Assembly: GCF_963576545.1 (NCBI RefSeq)
Contig: NC_083641.1
Location: 22,078,023 to 22,142,022 of the forward strand
Source: Limanda limanda
Lineage: Eukaryota; Chordata; Actinopteri; Pleuronectiformes; Pleuronectidae
Length of the DNA: 64,000 nucleotides
Direction of reading: 5' to 3'
Shown here: one piece after another, positions 13,262 through 25,440 of the stretch
Layout of the letters: each line of letters begins with the position of its first letter
How positions within the stretch are numbered: the stretch's first letter is position 1
Position numbers and translations under genes: made by a program
Notes under the pieces: generated by a model
The model's input: the letters and a program-made list of their open reading frames with translations, nothing else
What the model was told of the DNA's origin: nothing
Databases searched by the model: none

Positions 13262-16200
13262 ATGGAGCCCAGCAGCCAGAGATCCGGTTTCCCCAGCGGG
13301 ACACAACGCGTCGTGAGGCGGATCCGCACCTGGTTCCCGGTCGGTGTCAGGACCGAAGTCACAGAGCTGTGTAAACTGGCCGGACCAGTGGTGAGTCCTT
13401 TACTCTCATTTACAGTCACTGTCGAATCAAATCAATAATAATAATTATAATAATAGCAACAATAATAATAAATAATGAAGATTCCAGCTAATTTCCTATA
13501 ATTTTGACTTTATTCACATCAGACACATACCTGGCTAATGTATTTCATTTATTTCCATGTAACTTTATCACATGATCACATTTAATTGTGTTTTTCTATA
13601 TCAATTTTATTTATGTAGCCGAGCGTTTATTTGTGTTGTATTAGTCAAAGGAAGACAGAAGAAGGGCATCCATTCGGGAGACAGCACCCGTTTATTATCT
13701 GTCAACTTCACAACAAGTCATCACACACCACACACTTCCGGTAAACCCTTCACACAACACACTTCCGGTAAACTCCTCTTCAAACTAAAAGTCACTAACT
13801 AAAATAGCTTACATACCTCCCCCCTAACAAAAGAAACGTCCCCGTTTCCAAACAGAGACAATATCAAAACACAAAAACAATAACAACAGCCCCAGCAAAA
13901 AAATTACACATATACATATATATATCAAAAAAAAAAAAAAACCATATACATACCTATACATACACACCTGATACCATGTACCACGTACACCCGGCCCAAA
14001 AAAAAAAAATTCAGTTAACCCACACAACTGTCAAACAGATCAGTTATTCCTAAACAACATAGTCCTTGAAATGAACCGGCCGTCTCACGGCTCTCCCAGA
14101 ACGGGACACCATCTGGCGAGGCTCTCTCAGGCCAGTGTCACTACCTGCCAGCGACCCTTCAGCACCACAGCCTCCTTCAAGTGACCCCTCGTCCTGTAGC
14201 GAAGGAGCATGACGAGGAGAAGCTGGGGAACTACACGCAGAACCCACCGGCAGTGGTAGAGTGTAAGCCTTGAGTCTGTCATAATGAACCACCCGCTCCT
14301 GTCCAGGAGTGAAAGGGCAGTCAATGCGATAGGTCAGCCCACTTTCTCCAGCAGAGTCCATCACAGCCAGAACCTTGTAGGGGCCCTTCCAGTTGGGAGC
14401 CAGCTTCATACGGTCCTCCGTAGGATCGTGCAGCCACACCAAATCTCCTACTGCATATGGCCGATGACGAACAGACACATCATAATACAGTTTCTGTGTC
14501 TCGTGAGCACTGATACTAAACTGCCTGGCTCTTCCAAAAGCAGTTTCCAGCCTCCCCACCAGAGAGCCTACGAAGTCAGCGTGAGACAAAGTCACGTCCA
14601 AATGCCCCGCCTGAGGGGACACTAACACATCCACCGGGACACGGGCTTCCCGCCCATGAGTCAGGTAGTAAGGCGTGTAACCCGTACTTGCATGCACTGA
14701 GGTGTTGTAAGCAAATGCAACATGTTGTAGGTAGTCGTCCCACTCACCTCCACAGGCCAGCAATGATTTAGCTAACTGGTCAATGAGTGTCCTATTAAAA
14801 CGTTCCACCATACCATCCGATTTTGGATTATATGGCGTGGTGCGCGTTTTCTTAATCTTCATAAGCTGACACAGTCTCTGAACAATTTCCCCCTCGAATT
14901 GCCGACCCTGATCACTGTGAATTATCTCAGGAACACCATGAACCAACACATAACCCTCAAACACACACTTTGCCTCCGAATGAGCGGTTTGATTAGGAAG
15001 ATCATACAGATTCACAAACTTGGTAAAATAGTCCTCAACAACCAACACATATCTGTTACCCTTAGACGTCACTGGTAGTTCCAAAATGTCCATCGCCACT
15101 CTCTGGAATGGATGAGTAGCTTGGGACCCCCCCATCGGTGCCCGATGTTTAGGGACAGGGGCCCTGCGGGTCTGACAGGGGACGCACTGCTCACACCACT
15201 GCCTAACATCATTAAACATACAGGGCCAGTAACACGATTGCCTTGCTCTTTCCCACACCCGCTCTGCAGAAAAATGTGCTGATGCAGGGCCTCCATGCAG
15301 GTGCTGCAGTACATCAGGGATAAACGAGGAGGGCACAACCACCTGATACTGAGCGTCCCCTGTGAGAGAGGAATACACTGACCGACAGAGCACACCATTC
15401 ACCACAGAAAGACGAGGATATTCAGTCCATAATTTACGAAGCCACCGAGAGCTCCCTTTCATCTGCCACCGTGGAGGTCGCGACCCCTTCACCTCAATCC
15501 AGTCCAAAACTACACTAATGTCAGGATCATCCTTTTGCCGCAGCTTAATCTCAGTCTCATCCTGAGAAAGTGAATGAACAAAGTCAAAGTCATCTGAATC
15601 ACAGTCCATGTCCTCATGCTGCCCCCTTGTGGAGGAACTAGGGCTCTGGGGATTTTGCAACTGTGACTGAGAACTGCCTATTCTGGACTCACTCAACTCC
15701 CTATCAGAGTCCACGACATTTACTTGGCCAGATGTTTTTGTTACGGTGTTCCTCATCGTGTCATGTAAGGCGGTGCAATGGAGCCGCACGCTGGGCAAAG
15801 TCTCTGACAAAACGTCTATAGTAAGAGCAAAGGCCCAGAAATGCCCTCACTTCCGTTGGATTCTGTGGAGTAGGCCATGTTCTGACCTTGTCTGTGTCTC
15901 GTGGGTCTGGCTGCAGGCCACGGCAAGACACAACATGCCCCAGGAACACCACATGATCTTTAGCTAGATGACATTTCTTAGAATTCAACCTAAGACCCGC
16001 CGCCTGAATCCTGGAGAAAATTTCCCTCAGGCTGGAGAGATGTTCCTCAAAGGTGGGGCTGTATATGAGCACATCATCGAGATACACCATACACACCTGC
16101 CATGGGAGTCCTCTAAGCACGAGCTCCATCATGCGCTGAAATGTTGCAGGCGAATTGGTGAGACCCATGGGCATCGACCGCCACTGGTAGAGGCCCCTCC

Positions 16201-19200
16201 CCGTTGTGAAAGCGGTCTTCTCCCTGTCATCTTCAGCGACCTCAACCTGCCAGTAGCCATTAGAAAAGTCCAAAGTGCTAAACCACACGGAACCTGCTAA
16301 TGCATCTAGTGTGTCATCCACCCTGGGAAGGGGGTGGCAGTCTCTCACTGTTACGCTGTTTAAGCGGCGATAGTCAATACAAAACCTCCACTCTCCATTC
16401 TTTTTCTTCACCAGAACGACAGGTGAGGCCCAGGGGCTGCAACTTTCTTCTATCACCCCATCAGCTAACAGAGCCGACACCTGCCTATCTATCTCTTCCC
16501 TCTTGTCTGGTGAGGTGCGATATGCACGCTGTCGCTGGGGTGGATGATCACCGGTTTTAATATGATGTTCAATGAGCCTGCATTTGCCAATCACCCCCTC
16601 TGGTGTACTAAATATTTGCCTATATTCCTCCAGCAGTTCCATCAACTGTGCCCTCTCATGCTGATTAGTTGGGGATTCCCTCAGGGACACAATCGGCCCC
16701 TCCGTGGATGAGATGGTGGAGACCGTCCCCACTGGGGTTTGAGGGAGTAGTACTAACTCAGATTCCTCGACCGACAAAAACTCCCCCAAATGCATGCCTT
16801 CTCTGAGCACAATAACTCTGTCTGTAGGGTTCAAAACACGGGCCGTTGTGACTCCATTTTTTACCAGGGTCACAGTGTGAGCCACTACAAACTCACTATT
16901 TTGCTGGAGATTTGGAGACAAATATCCGACAAAGTCTGGGAGCTGATCAACGATCCCAGCTGGAGATACACTTACAGGAACAATCATTTCACTGAGGGGG
17001 GGTAATTCCAGAGCAGCAGAGACCGTGACATTGCAGCATTCAGGAACAAAGTCTTTGTCACTCAAAAGGGGAGTCATTGTGTCCCACAACTGCAGTCGGC
17101 CATGGGCGAAATCCAACAGGGCGTGATTCGGAACAAGAAAGTCCAAACCCAGCAATACTGCTTGTGTCGATCCCCTAAGTACATAGAAAACTTGCTGCCA
17201 GGACTCATTACCCAAGCGTAAAGTGGCAGTTATAGTGCCCAAGGTGTCGAGCATCTGGCCATTCACCGCACGTGCAGCAATGAGATCAGGGTTCAGGGGT
17301 CGTCTGCGCTGGGCGGGGACAGCCATACGGAAATCAGCACTGATGAAAGACTCTGTTGCCCCAGAATCCACTAGGATATTGACTTCAGTCCCTTCAATGG
17401 CTCTTCTCCTTCAAATGGCCCATATGTGTTGTAGCTGGTGTCTGGGCCGCAACATCAGCTACATCTCTTTTCCCGACTGCTTGGCTGAGTCCTCTCTTTT
17501 GGGGGAGAGAAACCGCACACCGCGCTGTCTCTGCGGTTCCTCATAAAAGGGTCCCCTGGCAGGTCTTGGACCCCTCCAGTTTGGAGAGGGGGCTCTGTTA
17601 TGTTCAGGGCCCCGGTAAAACTGTCTCTCTCTGGAGCCACCCTCGGTTTCCCGTTCACGCCAGAAACGGTCCGGGGAGCGTCCTCCTCGCTCCCCCTGTG
17701 GGCGACGAGATTGGCAGCCATAATTGCCACAGTCACACTGGCAATGACTTCCATGCGCCGAAGGAGAATTTTTCCATTCGCTACGACCCTCGATGGATCT
17801 CAGGCGTTTATTCTCATCTGCCATCTGTCTCATGTCCATTCTCATTTCTCTCATTTCCTCATTCAGTCTATCTATGGCTTTGAAAAAACCACCGCCATCA
17901 GAAATGGACTGCACCATGGATGTTGAACCACTGTTTACTGCAGGCTGGTTTGCATGAGGATTGCCATAGTCCATCTTTAACGTCTCTCTGGCCATTTCAC
18001 ACCGACCTGCGATAATCAGAGCTTTTCCAAATCAGTAGCCCCCTGCTCATGACATTTAGCCCTCAGGGACGGGTCAAGGCCATGTAAAAATCTGCGGAAT
18101 TTTTCTTCTCTTTGAGCAACATCCCCATAGCCTGGGAATGCCTCCTGGACCAGCTTGCTGATGTCTGCTGCATATACCTCCAAGCTCTCACCTAAAGCTT
18201 GCGGACGAGCTGAGAGATTTGCTCTGAAGCGGTCCAGAAAATGTCTCTGTCCAAACGCCTCTTGTAGCTTCTCCTTCACTGCAGAATAGTCACTTTGAAC
18301 TGCCTTTGGCAGGCTATCCCACAGGAGATACGCAGCTCTAGCCAGGCGGGTTGGTAGAATCCGGACCAGTTCATACTCATAGTCGCCTCCTGCGCCAGTC
18401 ACCAGCGCCTGCACGGCCACCTCGAACTGTCGAGCCCAGCAGGGGAAACTTTCTTTTTCCTCCCCAGTGAAGGGCAGCGGGAGCTCGATCCTGACGTTGC
18501 TTGAGATCGATCTCTCTCCGTAGGGCATCTTAGAGTCCAGGGGGTCTGTGGCACCCCTCCACATCTTAATCCACGTTGACGTTCTTTTAATTCCAACACT
18601 CTCTTTTCTTATTGTGAGGGAGAGCTCTGGTTTTCCTCGTTGAATACGTCACAGAAGATCCGTCCACACTTTAGCGGCACGTCGATTAGCTGTGGCTAAC
18701 TTTAGCTAACTCGTCAAAACTTTGAGCTGCTTCATTCTTCCTCACCGTGCACTTTTCCTGCGATGGGCCTCGGGTGGGCTCGAAACCACCGCTGCCACCA
18801 ATGTAGCCGAGCGTTTATTTGTGTTGTATTAGTCAAAGGAAGACAGAAGAAGGGCATCCATTCGGGAGACAGCACCCGTTTATTATCTGTCAACTTCACA
18901 ACAAGTCATCACACACCACACACTTCCGGTAAACCCTTCACACAACACACTTCCGGTAAACTCCTCTTCAAACTAAAAGTCACTAACTAAAATAGCTTAC
19001 ATTTATATAGCACATTTAAAAAAACTTGGTTGACCAAAGTGCTTCACAAGTGTAAAGGTACAACAAGAGGACAGTAACATGTAGTACATCATAGTGTGAG
19101 TAGTAAAGATAAAATAGAGGTAAAATGATTAAAATAAGAGAAAATAAAATGTAAGATTTACTGTAAGATGGTTAAACTTATACTTAAATATATACAAAAA

Positions 19201-22200
19201 ACAGACGTGTTTCATATTTAAGTGTCACTTTATTGAATCAGATCCTTCTCTAGTTATTTGATGTATTCACATGATATGTGACCCTTTAAATTGAACTTGT
19301 GTGATAAAGTATGTCTGTTTGTATATTTCATATAGTCATATCTTTTTTGTTGAGTGCAGACTCTGTCCTCGCTCATGGTGTTTATGGTGAGTTTTGTCAG
19401 CACCATCTTCTGTGGTCATCTGGGGAGGACCGAGCTGGCAGGAGTGTCTCTGGCCATCGCGGTAAGTACAATACATAACGTGTAATAATGTTCTCACCTG
19501 GACTGGGCGATAAAATTCTAACATTTATTATCTTACTGTTTATCAAGCACCACTGAGTCTTTAAAGGTTCAGTGAAAATAATGTAGTGACATCTAGTGGA
19601 GAAGTTGCATAATCAGTTCAAACCCCCCACCTCACCCTCCCCTTCCAAACATAGAGGAGAACCTGTGGCAGCCTTCAGTTGTAATAAAAACTCAAAATAC
19701 TGAGTTTGTCAAGCTTAGACTGTAAAAAACACAGTCATGAAAACATCACTAGGACTATTTCATATTCAATTTCTGCCAATAGATCCCTTTCACTTGAATC
19801 TTACACACTGAACATCAATAATAAGAAATAATTGATGTGACATTTATTTTGATAATTATCGATATCAACTTTTTTTTAATCTCAATAACATTTTCTCACG
19901 GTGAAAGTTCAACCAACAGAGCAACAGAATACAACCAACCTCTGTTTGTGTTTTCCAGGTTATCAATGTGACAGGTATATCCATCGGGTCTGGTATGGCA
20001 TCAGCATGTGACACACTGATTTCTCAGGTATGACAATCTGACACATATTTATTCTTTATAATTGTCACTAGTCTTTAATTTAAGAAATTGATTAAAATAA
20101 TAATAAAAAAAGGTAATAATAACTTCCTCCTCTCTGGGTTTAGACCTTTGGGAGTCACAACCTCCTGAGAGTCGGGGTCATCCTGCAGCGGGCCATCCTC
20201 ATTTTGATTCTGACGTGTTTCCCCTGCTGGGCGGTCCTCATCAACACGGAGCTCATTCTGTTGGCGGTCAGGCAGAAAGCGGAGGTGGCAAGGTCAGAGA
20301 GTCTCAGAGTACACTGCCTTCCCCACTGCTCCTTATTTCTAGTGGATTTTGATGGATTCTCTGTCTCTCTAGGTTGGCTCAGCTGTACGTCAACATTTTC
20401 ATGCCAGCACTTCCTGTAAGTGTGTCTTATTATGTTCATACTCGTTTTACTTGAAAAAGATTGATTAACATACATGTAAATGTGACCAGACGACCAATGT
20501 TAAATATTTAAAATGTGTTCCCAACTCTGAACTAACCGGTTTCCCAATGACAAACATAACAAAGATCTCTTTTTCTGAGATAACTATCTCGGAAAGTCCC
20601 AGATAGTTATCTCCTTTTTTTAAGTGAAAGCAATACGTTTCGGTAGCTTCAAGATCTTTCCGCCATGATCCCAACATGATAACAGTTGACCTAGTTAAAC
20701 TTTTCTGTCACCATTGTTGATGTTAGCTGTTGTTCTATTTCTTGTTCTTTACTCAGGTCTCTCTCAATTACATTACTTTGGTGAATTGGGGGGGGGGGGA
20801 AACATGACTCATGGTTCAATTTGGTGCAGCCTGATTGAATTGAAGGGGACGGTTGGGCCTGTGTTTTTTTATTGATTTCTTATTCATAATTAATATACTT
20901 AATATGCTTTCTATTTCCAGGCTACATTTATGTTTGCATTACAGACCAGATATCTACAAAACCAGGTAAGTCTGTTATTATTCAACGTTAAATAACTTCT
21001 TGATGAACTTGTCTGAGTCTCTATGAAGGAGGCCACAGAGTCTATGATATCAAATATAGAGGAAGAATTCTATTAGTCAGCCCTCTATACATTTGGCCAT
21101 AGTGCGGCTCCGCAGACAGCATACTGATGTGACATTAGAGATTAATACTTTCTCAATTCAGATGGTAATGAGCTCGGGGCTGCCTGAACGTTTGCATGTC
21201 ATCGACCTTAAAATAAATGTGTAGAAAACCACAAGCCTCCTTTTGGAGCACGTGTTTGACTGGTTTTGTGTTTTCTGATTCCGTGAATGGAGCTGTTGTT
21301 TAGTAGATTCTAACATCTCACAACAACGTTCTATTTAATAGTTTAAAAAATGGTTCAGCCCCAAAGGCATCAGGATGTATCAAGGATTTGTTAAAATATC
21401 CATCTTCTGTCTGGAGATGGGAGGAGGACACAGTAGGAGAAAACCACTGAAGATCTCCGACAGCCATCTAAGTTTCTCACTTTCTCACATTGTGCGACTA
21501 ATATGTGTTGTTTTTCCTTCAGGGCATCATATGGCCACAGGTCATCACAGGCTTCGTGGTCAATCTCTTCAACGCTCTCATTAACTACATCGTTCTCAAC
21601 TTATTCAATATGGGAGTAGCGTGAGTAGCATTCCTTGAACATGACTCATTCACTATCATCAGCGCTGGAAGCATCACATGACGAGGATCGAACTATGAAA
21701 TACTCTTTTTACAGCGGCTCTGCTTTAGCCAACACTCTCTCCCAGTTCCTCATGGCCGGACTTCTCTTTGCTTACATCATCTGGCAAGGTCTTCACAAGG
21801 CCACCTGGTCAGGTAGGAGATCCTGCATAAAACGAGAGGCTCCAGTGGTTTCCCTCAGCATGTGTTATAATGACTCATTAAACTTATTAGAGAGTTTTAA
21901 TAAAAATATTTAGAGCTGTAGTAACAAGTCTGTAGTTATTGGAGACCAGAAAACAAACCACAAGCTTTTCTGTGCTTCTTTGACAGTTTAAGGTAAAAAA
22001 AAATACTATGTTGATAAGAAATATCAAAAACACAACATGGTGAAAGTTTAGTGTGGTTCTTTAACTTGGAGGAAACAACTCTAAAATGTGTTGACCCCGA
22101 AGGCATGAACCAAGTCGTCTGACCTGAATTAGTTATTTTTTGTTTGCTTTTCAGTGCCTGATTTTCCAGTTTTTTTTTTAAAATGCTGTTGTATTATAGT

Positions 22201-25074
22201 AGATTTGAAATCATCAGCCTGAACATCGAAAGAACAATGTGATACAAAATATGGTCGTTGTCCCCAGAAATGACACAAAGACTTTATTTAACGGTATATT
22301 TTTCATATTCTAAGTTATTCATGACAGTTATTCCACAACATTGTTTGAAGTAAAGATAGTTCACCTTGTAAAGATACAGACAGACCAACAAATTGATGAG
22401 TTTGAGTTACTAATTGATTCACTGTTGGACTACACAGGCTGGTCCAAACAGTGCCTGCTGGACTGGAGCTCGTACATCCACTTGGCCGTGCCCGGCATGA
22501 TCATGTTGTGCGTGGAGTGGTGGACGTATGAGATCGGAAGTTTACTGGCAGGTACTGATCCCGGATCACATTGTTATTTTCCAATCACCTGAAGTGAATG
22601 AAGTGAAGTGGGTCTGAAATCTAACAGCAGCTTGTCGTCGACAGGTCTGATCAGTGAGGTGGAACTCGGCGCTCAGTCGGTCGTGTATGAGCTGGCAAAT
22701 GTTGCATACATGGTGATTAATAATGAACATGCATCAAATTGCTCTTGTGTATTCATGCAGTGCAACTTCCTATTAATCTGCTATTCATTTTTGTTTTTAG
22801 TTCCCATTGGGTTTTAGTGTAGCAGGCAGTGTAAGAGTCGGACAAGCTTTGGGAGCCGGACAAACGGAGCAGGCCAAGCTGTCTGCCAAGATGACAGTTA
22901 TCTGTGCAGGTCAGTTAACACTCAGAATCTAATCCCATTTACTTATATCCAGTTAAATGTGTGTTTGAAGTTGAGATGCCACCTAAATTCTTGTTATATA
23001 ATTCTATTTTATTCTATTTGAATAACAAGTCCTTACAATTTCAATAGGGCCTCTCACCATTCGGTGCTCGGGCCCTAATGATGCAACTGGTTGATAATTG
23101 AGTCTGTTACTCTGCACCACAGCGTCAGTGTCTGTGTGTTTGGCGATTCTCATCGGGACTCTGAAGAATCATATCTCATATATTTTTACATTTGATGAGT
23201 GAGTACGTTTTTGTCATAAAATATAATTAGTCACATAAGCACATATAGTGTGAAGTCAGAGGGAAAAAACATGAGTGTTAAATGACCTTTCCCCAGTTTG
23301 TGAGTCATTGCCTGGACAGAAAACTGTGAGCTTATCTCCATATTCTGTTACATATTAACTTGAGGAGAAGGTTTCTGACAAGTGGCCTCGTGCTCCGCAG
23401 CATCCCTCGAGCATAATGGCAATGAAAGTAAATCTGAAGATAGTATGGAAGTGCACCATGTTCACAAATAAAACACACAAACTCTTCCTTCACAGTCAGA
23501 CACTAAATTACCAACGTTTTCTTTTTTTACCAACAGACAAATCAGGGAAAGAGTCGCTGATGTCATATCCTTCTACGCCCCATTCGTTCTCCTGGATGCA
23601 ATTTCAGTAAGTTTACATCTTCCATTACGTCAGGATTTTGACAAACACGCTGGTGTGTTTGTCAAGTCTAACCGCTTGTATGTGTGTGTTTTTTGTGACT
23701 AGGCTGCCGCGGGTGGCGTTATACGAGGAACCGGTAAACAGAGAGTTGGGGCTATTTGCAACTTTATCGGGTTTTATGGCATTGGTTTCCCGATCGGCGT
23801 GCCACTGATGTTTGCAGCCAAATTAGGAATCAAGGGTAAGATTACAGCAGAGAGGTTGTTTAGCCTTCTGCTGCTTTGTAAAACATTGTTGACTGGTGCT
23901 CCTTACAGTTTTTCTTTTTCTTTTAAGTGTGACCTCACCGTGACATCAACATTTGTTTGCTATTCTTTTCAAGCCGCTCATTTTTTTTTATAGGTCTGTG
24001 GACAGGCTTGTTTATATGTGTGGCCCTGCAATCCACATTCCTCATTTTCTACCTGATAAGAATGAACTGGACTAAAGTGACAGTCGAGGTTAGTATGTAG
24101 AGGTAAATCTTTATAAATTATAAAAGCCCCTTACTTCTTTATGAATTAAATGTCTGTTGTTTGTGTTTTCCCCTCCAGGCTCAAGTCCGAGCGGGGGTGA
24201 TTGAGAGCATCACAGAAATAAGTGAGAGAGATAGTGCAGCAACTTCACCATTTTATGTTGTTATCGAAAGATATCCACACTGGAAACATTCAGAAGTCTG
24301 TTTAGATGTAAATTCACGTTGTAAAAACTGGTTATTACTATTCTGTTGGAAATATATAGTCATTATCATTGTATCTCTGCTGAAGAACACAAATAACAAG
24401 ATAAATTGACACAAACCCAGTCTTGCTCGCTGAAAATAGTAAAAATGCTCAAAGTTTCAGGCAATGTCCTTAATTTCTGCTCGATAAATTATTGAAATGG
24501 TTGATCAACGAAACCAATATTGACTTGGCTCAATCATTTGAGCCATAATTACACAAGTACAACATTCAGCAACTAGCTTGATAGATGCATCACAGATCCC
24601 TCAAGGTAAAATTCGCCATAACCACCATTATGGCTGTAATACATATAATATATATATATAATAAAGTCATAATATACCATTTAGTATTGCTAACAAGTGT
24701 GAGTATATGCTCTGTATTTGACATTAGCAAGTAAGCTGGCTTAATCATTTATAAACAGCTGTTTAGTGTACAAAGATTAAAAAATATATATCATCTCAAA
24801 CTGTTTTACATTGTCAATGAGTTCCATGCAAATATCAAGTTTTTCATAAAAAGTGTGACGTTTATGTGTGTGTGTGTGTGTGTGAGCAGGTCTGCAGTCA
24901 GATGATCAAAGTGACTACAATGACGAAACAGACATGGCGGAGCTGGTTGACATGAAGACGAAGCTGAGTCACCGGGCTGCGGTTCTGCGAAGGGGGATGG
25001 TTCTGGTCGGCATGCTTTTCATTTTAGCTGCTGGGATCATCATGAACCTAGTGATCACCAAACTGGTGACATGA
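13262..25074 (+). CDS. slc47a1: Multidrug and toxin extrusion (MATE/SLC47A) transporter, tandem copy 1 (MATE-1)
   Basis: Exons: 13262-13390, 19360-19461, 19959-20027, 20144-20292, 20373-20415, 20921-20965, 21523-21620, 21715-21812, 22438-22551, 22645-22712, 22801-22909, 23123-23198, 23537-23606, 23703-23835, 23994-24088, 24179-24221, 24890-25074 (stop TGA). They sum to 1626 nt, 541 residues, with phases consistent throughout. MATE proteins export organic cations and xenobiotics in exchange for protons at apical membranes. Family marks: [34 protein letters not shown], the [11 protein letters not shown] motif with two acidic residues (E271, E276), and [11 protein letters not shown]. The protein ends just after a hydrophobic thirteenth helix, preceded by an acidic linker ([11 protein letters not shown]). 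Intron 1 holds a 5.4-kb Gypsy insertion. MATE-3 is its closest intact paralogue. The exact slc47a paralogue number is uncertain. Confidence 0.93.
13614..13813 (-). repeat. Gypsy-1 3' LTR (left on + strand)
   Basis: It starts TGTAGCCGAGC and ends ATAGCTTACA. Read by eye it is identical over 200 bp to the LTR at 18802-19001. Each LTR contains an internal direct repeat of ACACTTCCGGTAAAC. Confidence 0.95.
13814..13827 (-). other. Gypsy-1 polypurine tract
   Basis: The minus strand immediately before the 3' LTR reads TTAGGGGGGAGGTA, a purine-rich plus-strand primer of the usual type. Confidence 0.7.
14050..15760 (-). pseudogene. Gypsy-1 pol, integrase part
   Basis: An open minus-strand frame (586 codons from 15810). 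In order it has a non-conserved acidic linker, an H2C2 zinc-binding segment (HLHGG...H, then CEQCVPC), the integrase core with the DDE triad visible at MDILELP, HSDQGRQFEG and GMVERFNRTL, and a GPY-type C-terminal motif (NWKGPYKVLAV). It catalyses cDNA insertion. No RNase H motifs are found upstream of the zinc segment, although the frame starts where that domain should be. The first codons overlap the end of the RT frame at 15761-15810 in another phase. Confidence 0.85.
15761..17371 (-). pseudogene. Gypsy-1 pol, protease and reverse transcriptase
   Basis: A minus-strand frame of 536 codons. Protease: DSGATESF at its start, the aspartic protease active site. RT: WRFCIDYRRLN, then FSTLDFSNGYWQV, MPMGLTNSPATFQ and the catalytic MVYLDDVLIYS (YLDD). 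The C-terminal part is FLGLCSYYRRFV, the usual lead-in to the connection and RNase H region. It stops a few residues later at PLHRLT, where RNase H should follow, so the frame ends at an apparent internal deletion. No ATG starts it; the frame opens upstream of the protease after a stop, as expected for a pol expressed by readthrough or frameshift, or for a damaged copy. Confidence 0.88.
17459..18564 (-). pseudogene. Gypsy-1 gag
   Basis: Two minus-strand frames, 18564-18016 (182 codons) and 17995-17459 (178 codons). The first has the retrotransposon Gag capsid-like region (PFTGEEKESFPCWARQFE, LQEAFGQRHFLDRF, FRRFLHGLDPSLR). It stops right after TDLEKL. The neighbouring phase continues as a normal Gag sequence, so the two are separated by one base near a short A run at about 18021. 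The second frame is Arg/Gly-rich with a Cys cluster (CQCDCGNYGC) rather than a standard CCHC knuckle. Confidence 0.75.
18784..18801 (-). other. Gypsy-1 primer-binding site, tRNA-Leu-like
   Basis: The minus strand next to the 5' LTR begins TGGTGGCAGCGGTGG. Its complement on + ends CCACCGCTGCCACCA, which matches my recollection of the 3' end of vertebrate tRNA-Leu (acceptor GCTGCCA plus CCA). Confidence 0.65.
18802..19001 (-). repeat. Gypsy-1 5' LTR (right on + strand)
   Basis: The second 200-bp LTR, indistinguishable from 13614-13813, followed by the target duplication TTTA and then the intron sequence TATAGCAC. Confidence 0.95.
19561..19813. repeat. MITE in MATE-1 intron 2
   Basis: It begins TTAAAGGTTCAGTG and ends CTTACACACTGAACATC. 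The ends are degenerate inverted repeats of a family also seen at 60201-60532. It contains the motif TAGTGACATCTAGTGG. The orthologous copies in MATE-2 (35380-35623) and MATE-3 (47703-47947) show that it predates the tandem duplication. Confidence 0.65.
24861..24888 (+). repeat. (GT)n tract at the 3' splice site of MATE-1 exon 17
   Basis: About 11 GT units run directly into GAGCAG and the last exon, in the place of a normal polypyrimidine tract. MATE-2 and MATE-3 have longer tracts at the same place. Confidence 0.9.
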
Positions 25075-25294
25075 ACACGGGCAAAGACTGTTGAGCAGTT
25101 GACCAGTTGGAGCAACGCGTCAGCCGCCAGCTCGGCGTGATGCAGATGTTTGCAGCGCAGGGTGTCAGAGCAGGACCGAGGCAGATGTGAAGATGAGCAT
25201 AGAGCGGAGAGAACGAAGAAGGCGAAATACTCTCCAAGCGAAAAAGATAAATGAGTCAAACCAACGAGGGTCTGAGCACCTGTGTGTTTCTAGC

Positions 25295-25300
25295 AATAAA
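25295..25300 (+). promoter_or_regulatory. Poly(A) signal of MATE-1
   Basis: AATAAA lies 220 bp after the stop codon, in the context TTTCTAGCAATAAACAG. The same context is conserved after MATE-2 and MATE-3. Confidence 0.75.
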
Positions 25301-25326
25301 CAGAAACATCGAGGTGAATTTAAATT

Positions 25327-25440
25327 ATCAAGGTCTGTCTGACTCTTCATTTGGGAGAAGATTTGGTCAGGAGTTGACTTAGTATTGATATTGATTGTCC
25401 CTACAGGAATAACAAGATTTGTATCTTCTGAAGAAAAATA
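25327..25440 (-). pseudogene. Remnant of a MATE-4-type last exon, antisense, after MATE-1
   Basis: On the minus strand the sequence resembles the C-terminal coding end of MATE-4 (53432-53520): a frame reading VGTININTKSTPDQIF, then a segment matching the GAAGAGTCAGACAGACC end. About 14 bp around the terminal CACCGTG segment are missing compared with MATE-2's copy. No other MATE-4-type exon follows, so this is a stub. Confidence 0.6.

Larger units (their letters stand above)
13614..19001 (-). mobile_element. Ty3/Gypsy LTR retrotransposon (Gypsy-1) in MATE-1 intron 1
   Basis: A 5388-bp element in antisense orientation. It has two 200-bp LTRs, TG...CA ends and a 4-bp target duplication TTTA. 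MATE-3 intron 1 (near 47145) gives the empty site: the flanks rejoin there with one TTTA. A primer-binding site next to the right LTR and a purine-rich tract next to the left LTR fit minus-strand polarity. Gag, protease, reverse transcriptase and integrase are recognisable, but RNase H is not. The insertion sits in a common fish repeat (TTTATTTATATAGCAC...) of intron 1. Confidence 0.95.

Noticed and set aside
14050..18564. Long minus-strand frames as host genes
   Set aside because: They carry aspartic protease, YLDD reverse transcriptase and integrase motifs between LTRs; they are Gypsy coding sequence.
24179..24409. Exon 16 of MATE-1 extending to the end of its open frame (about 82 codons), and the same in MATE-2 and -3
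   Set aside because: The GTGAGAG donor at 24222 gives the only phase that joins properly to the last exon; the longer frame loses similarity to MATE proteins.
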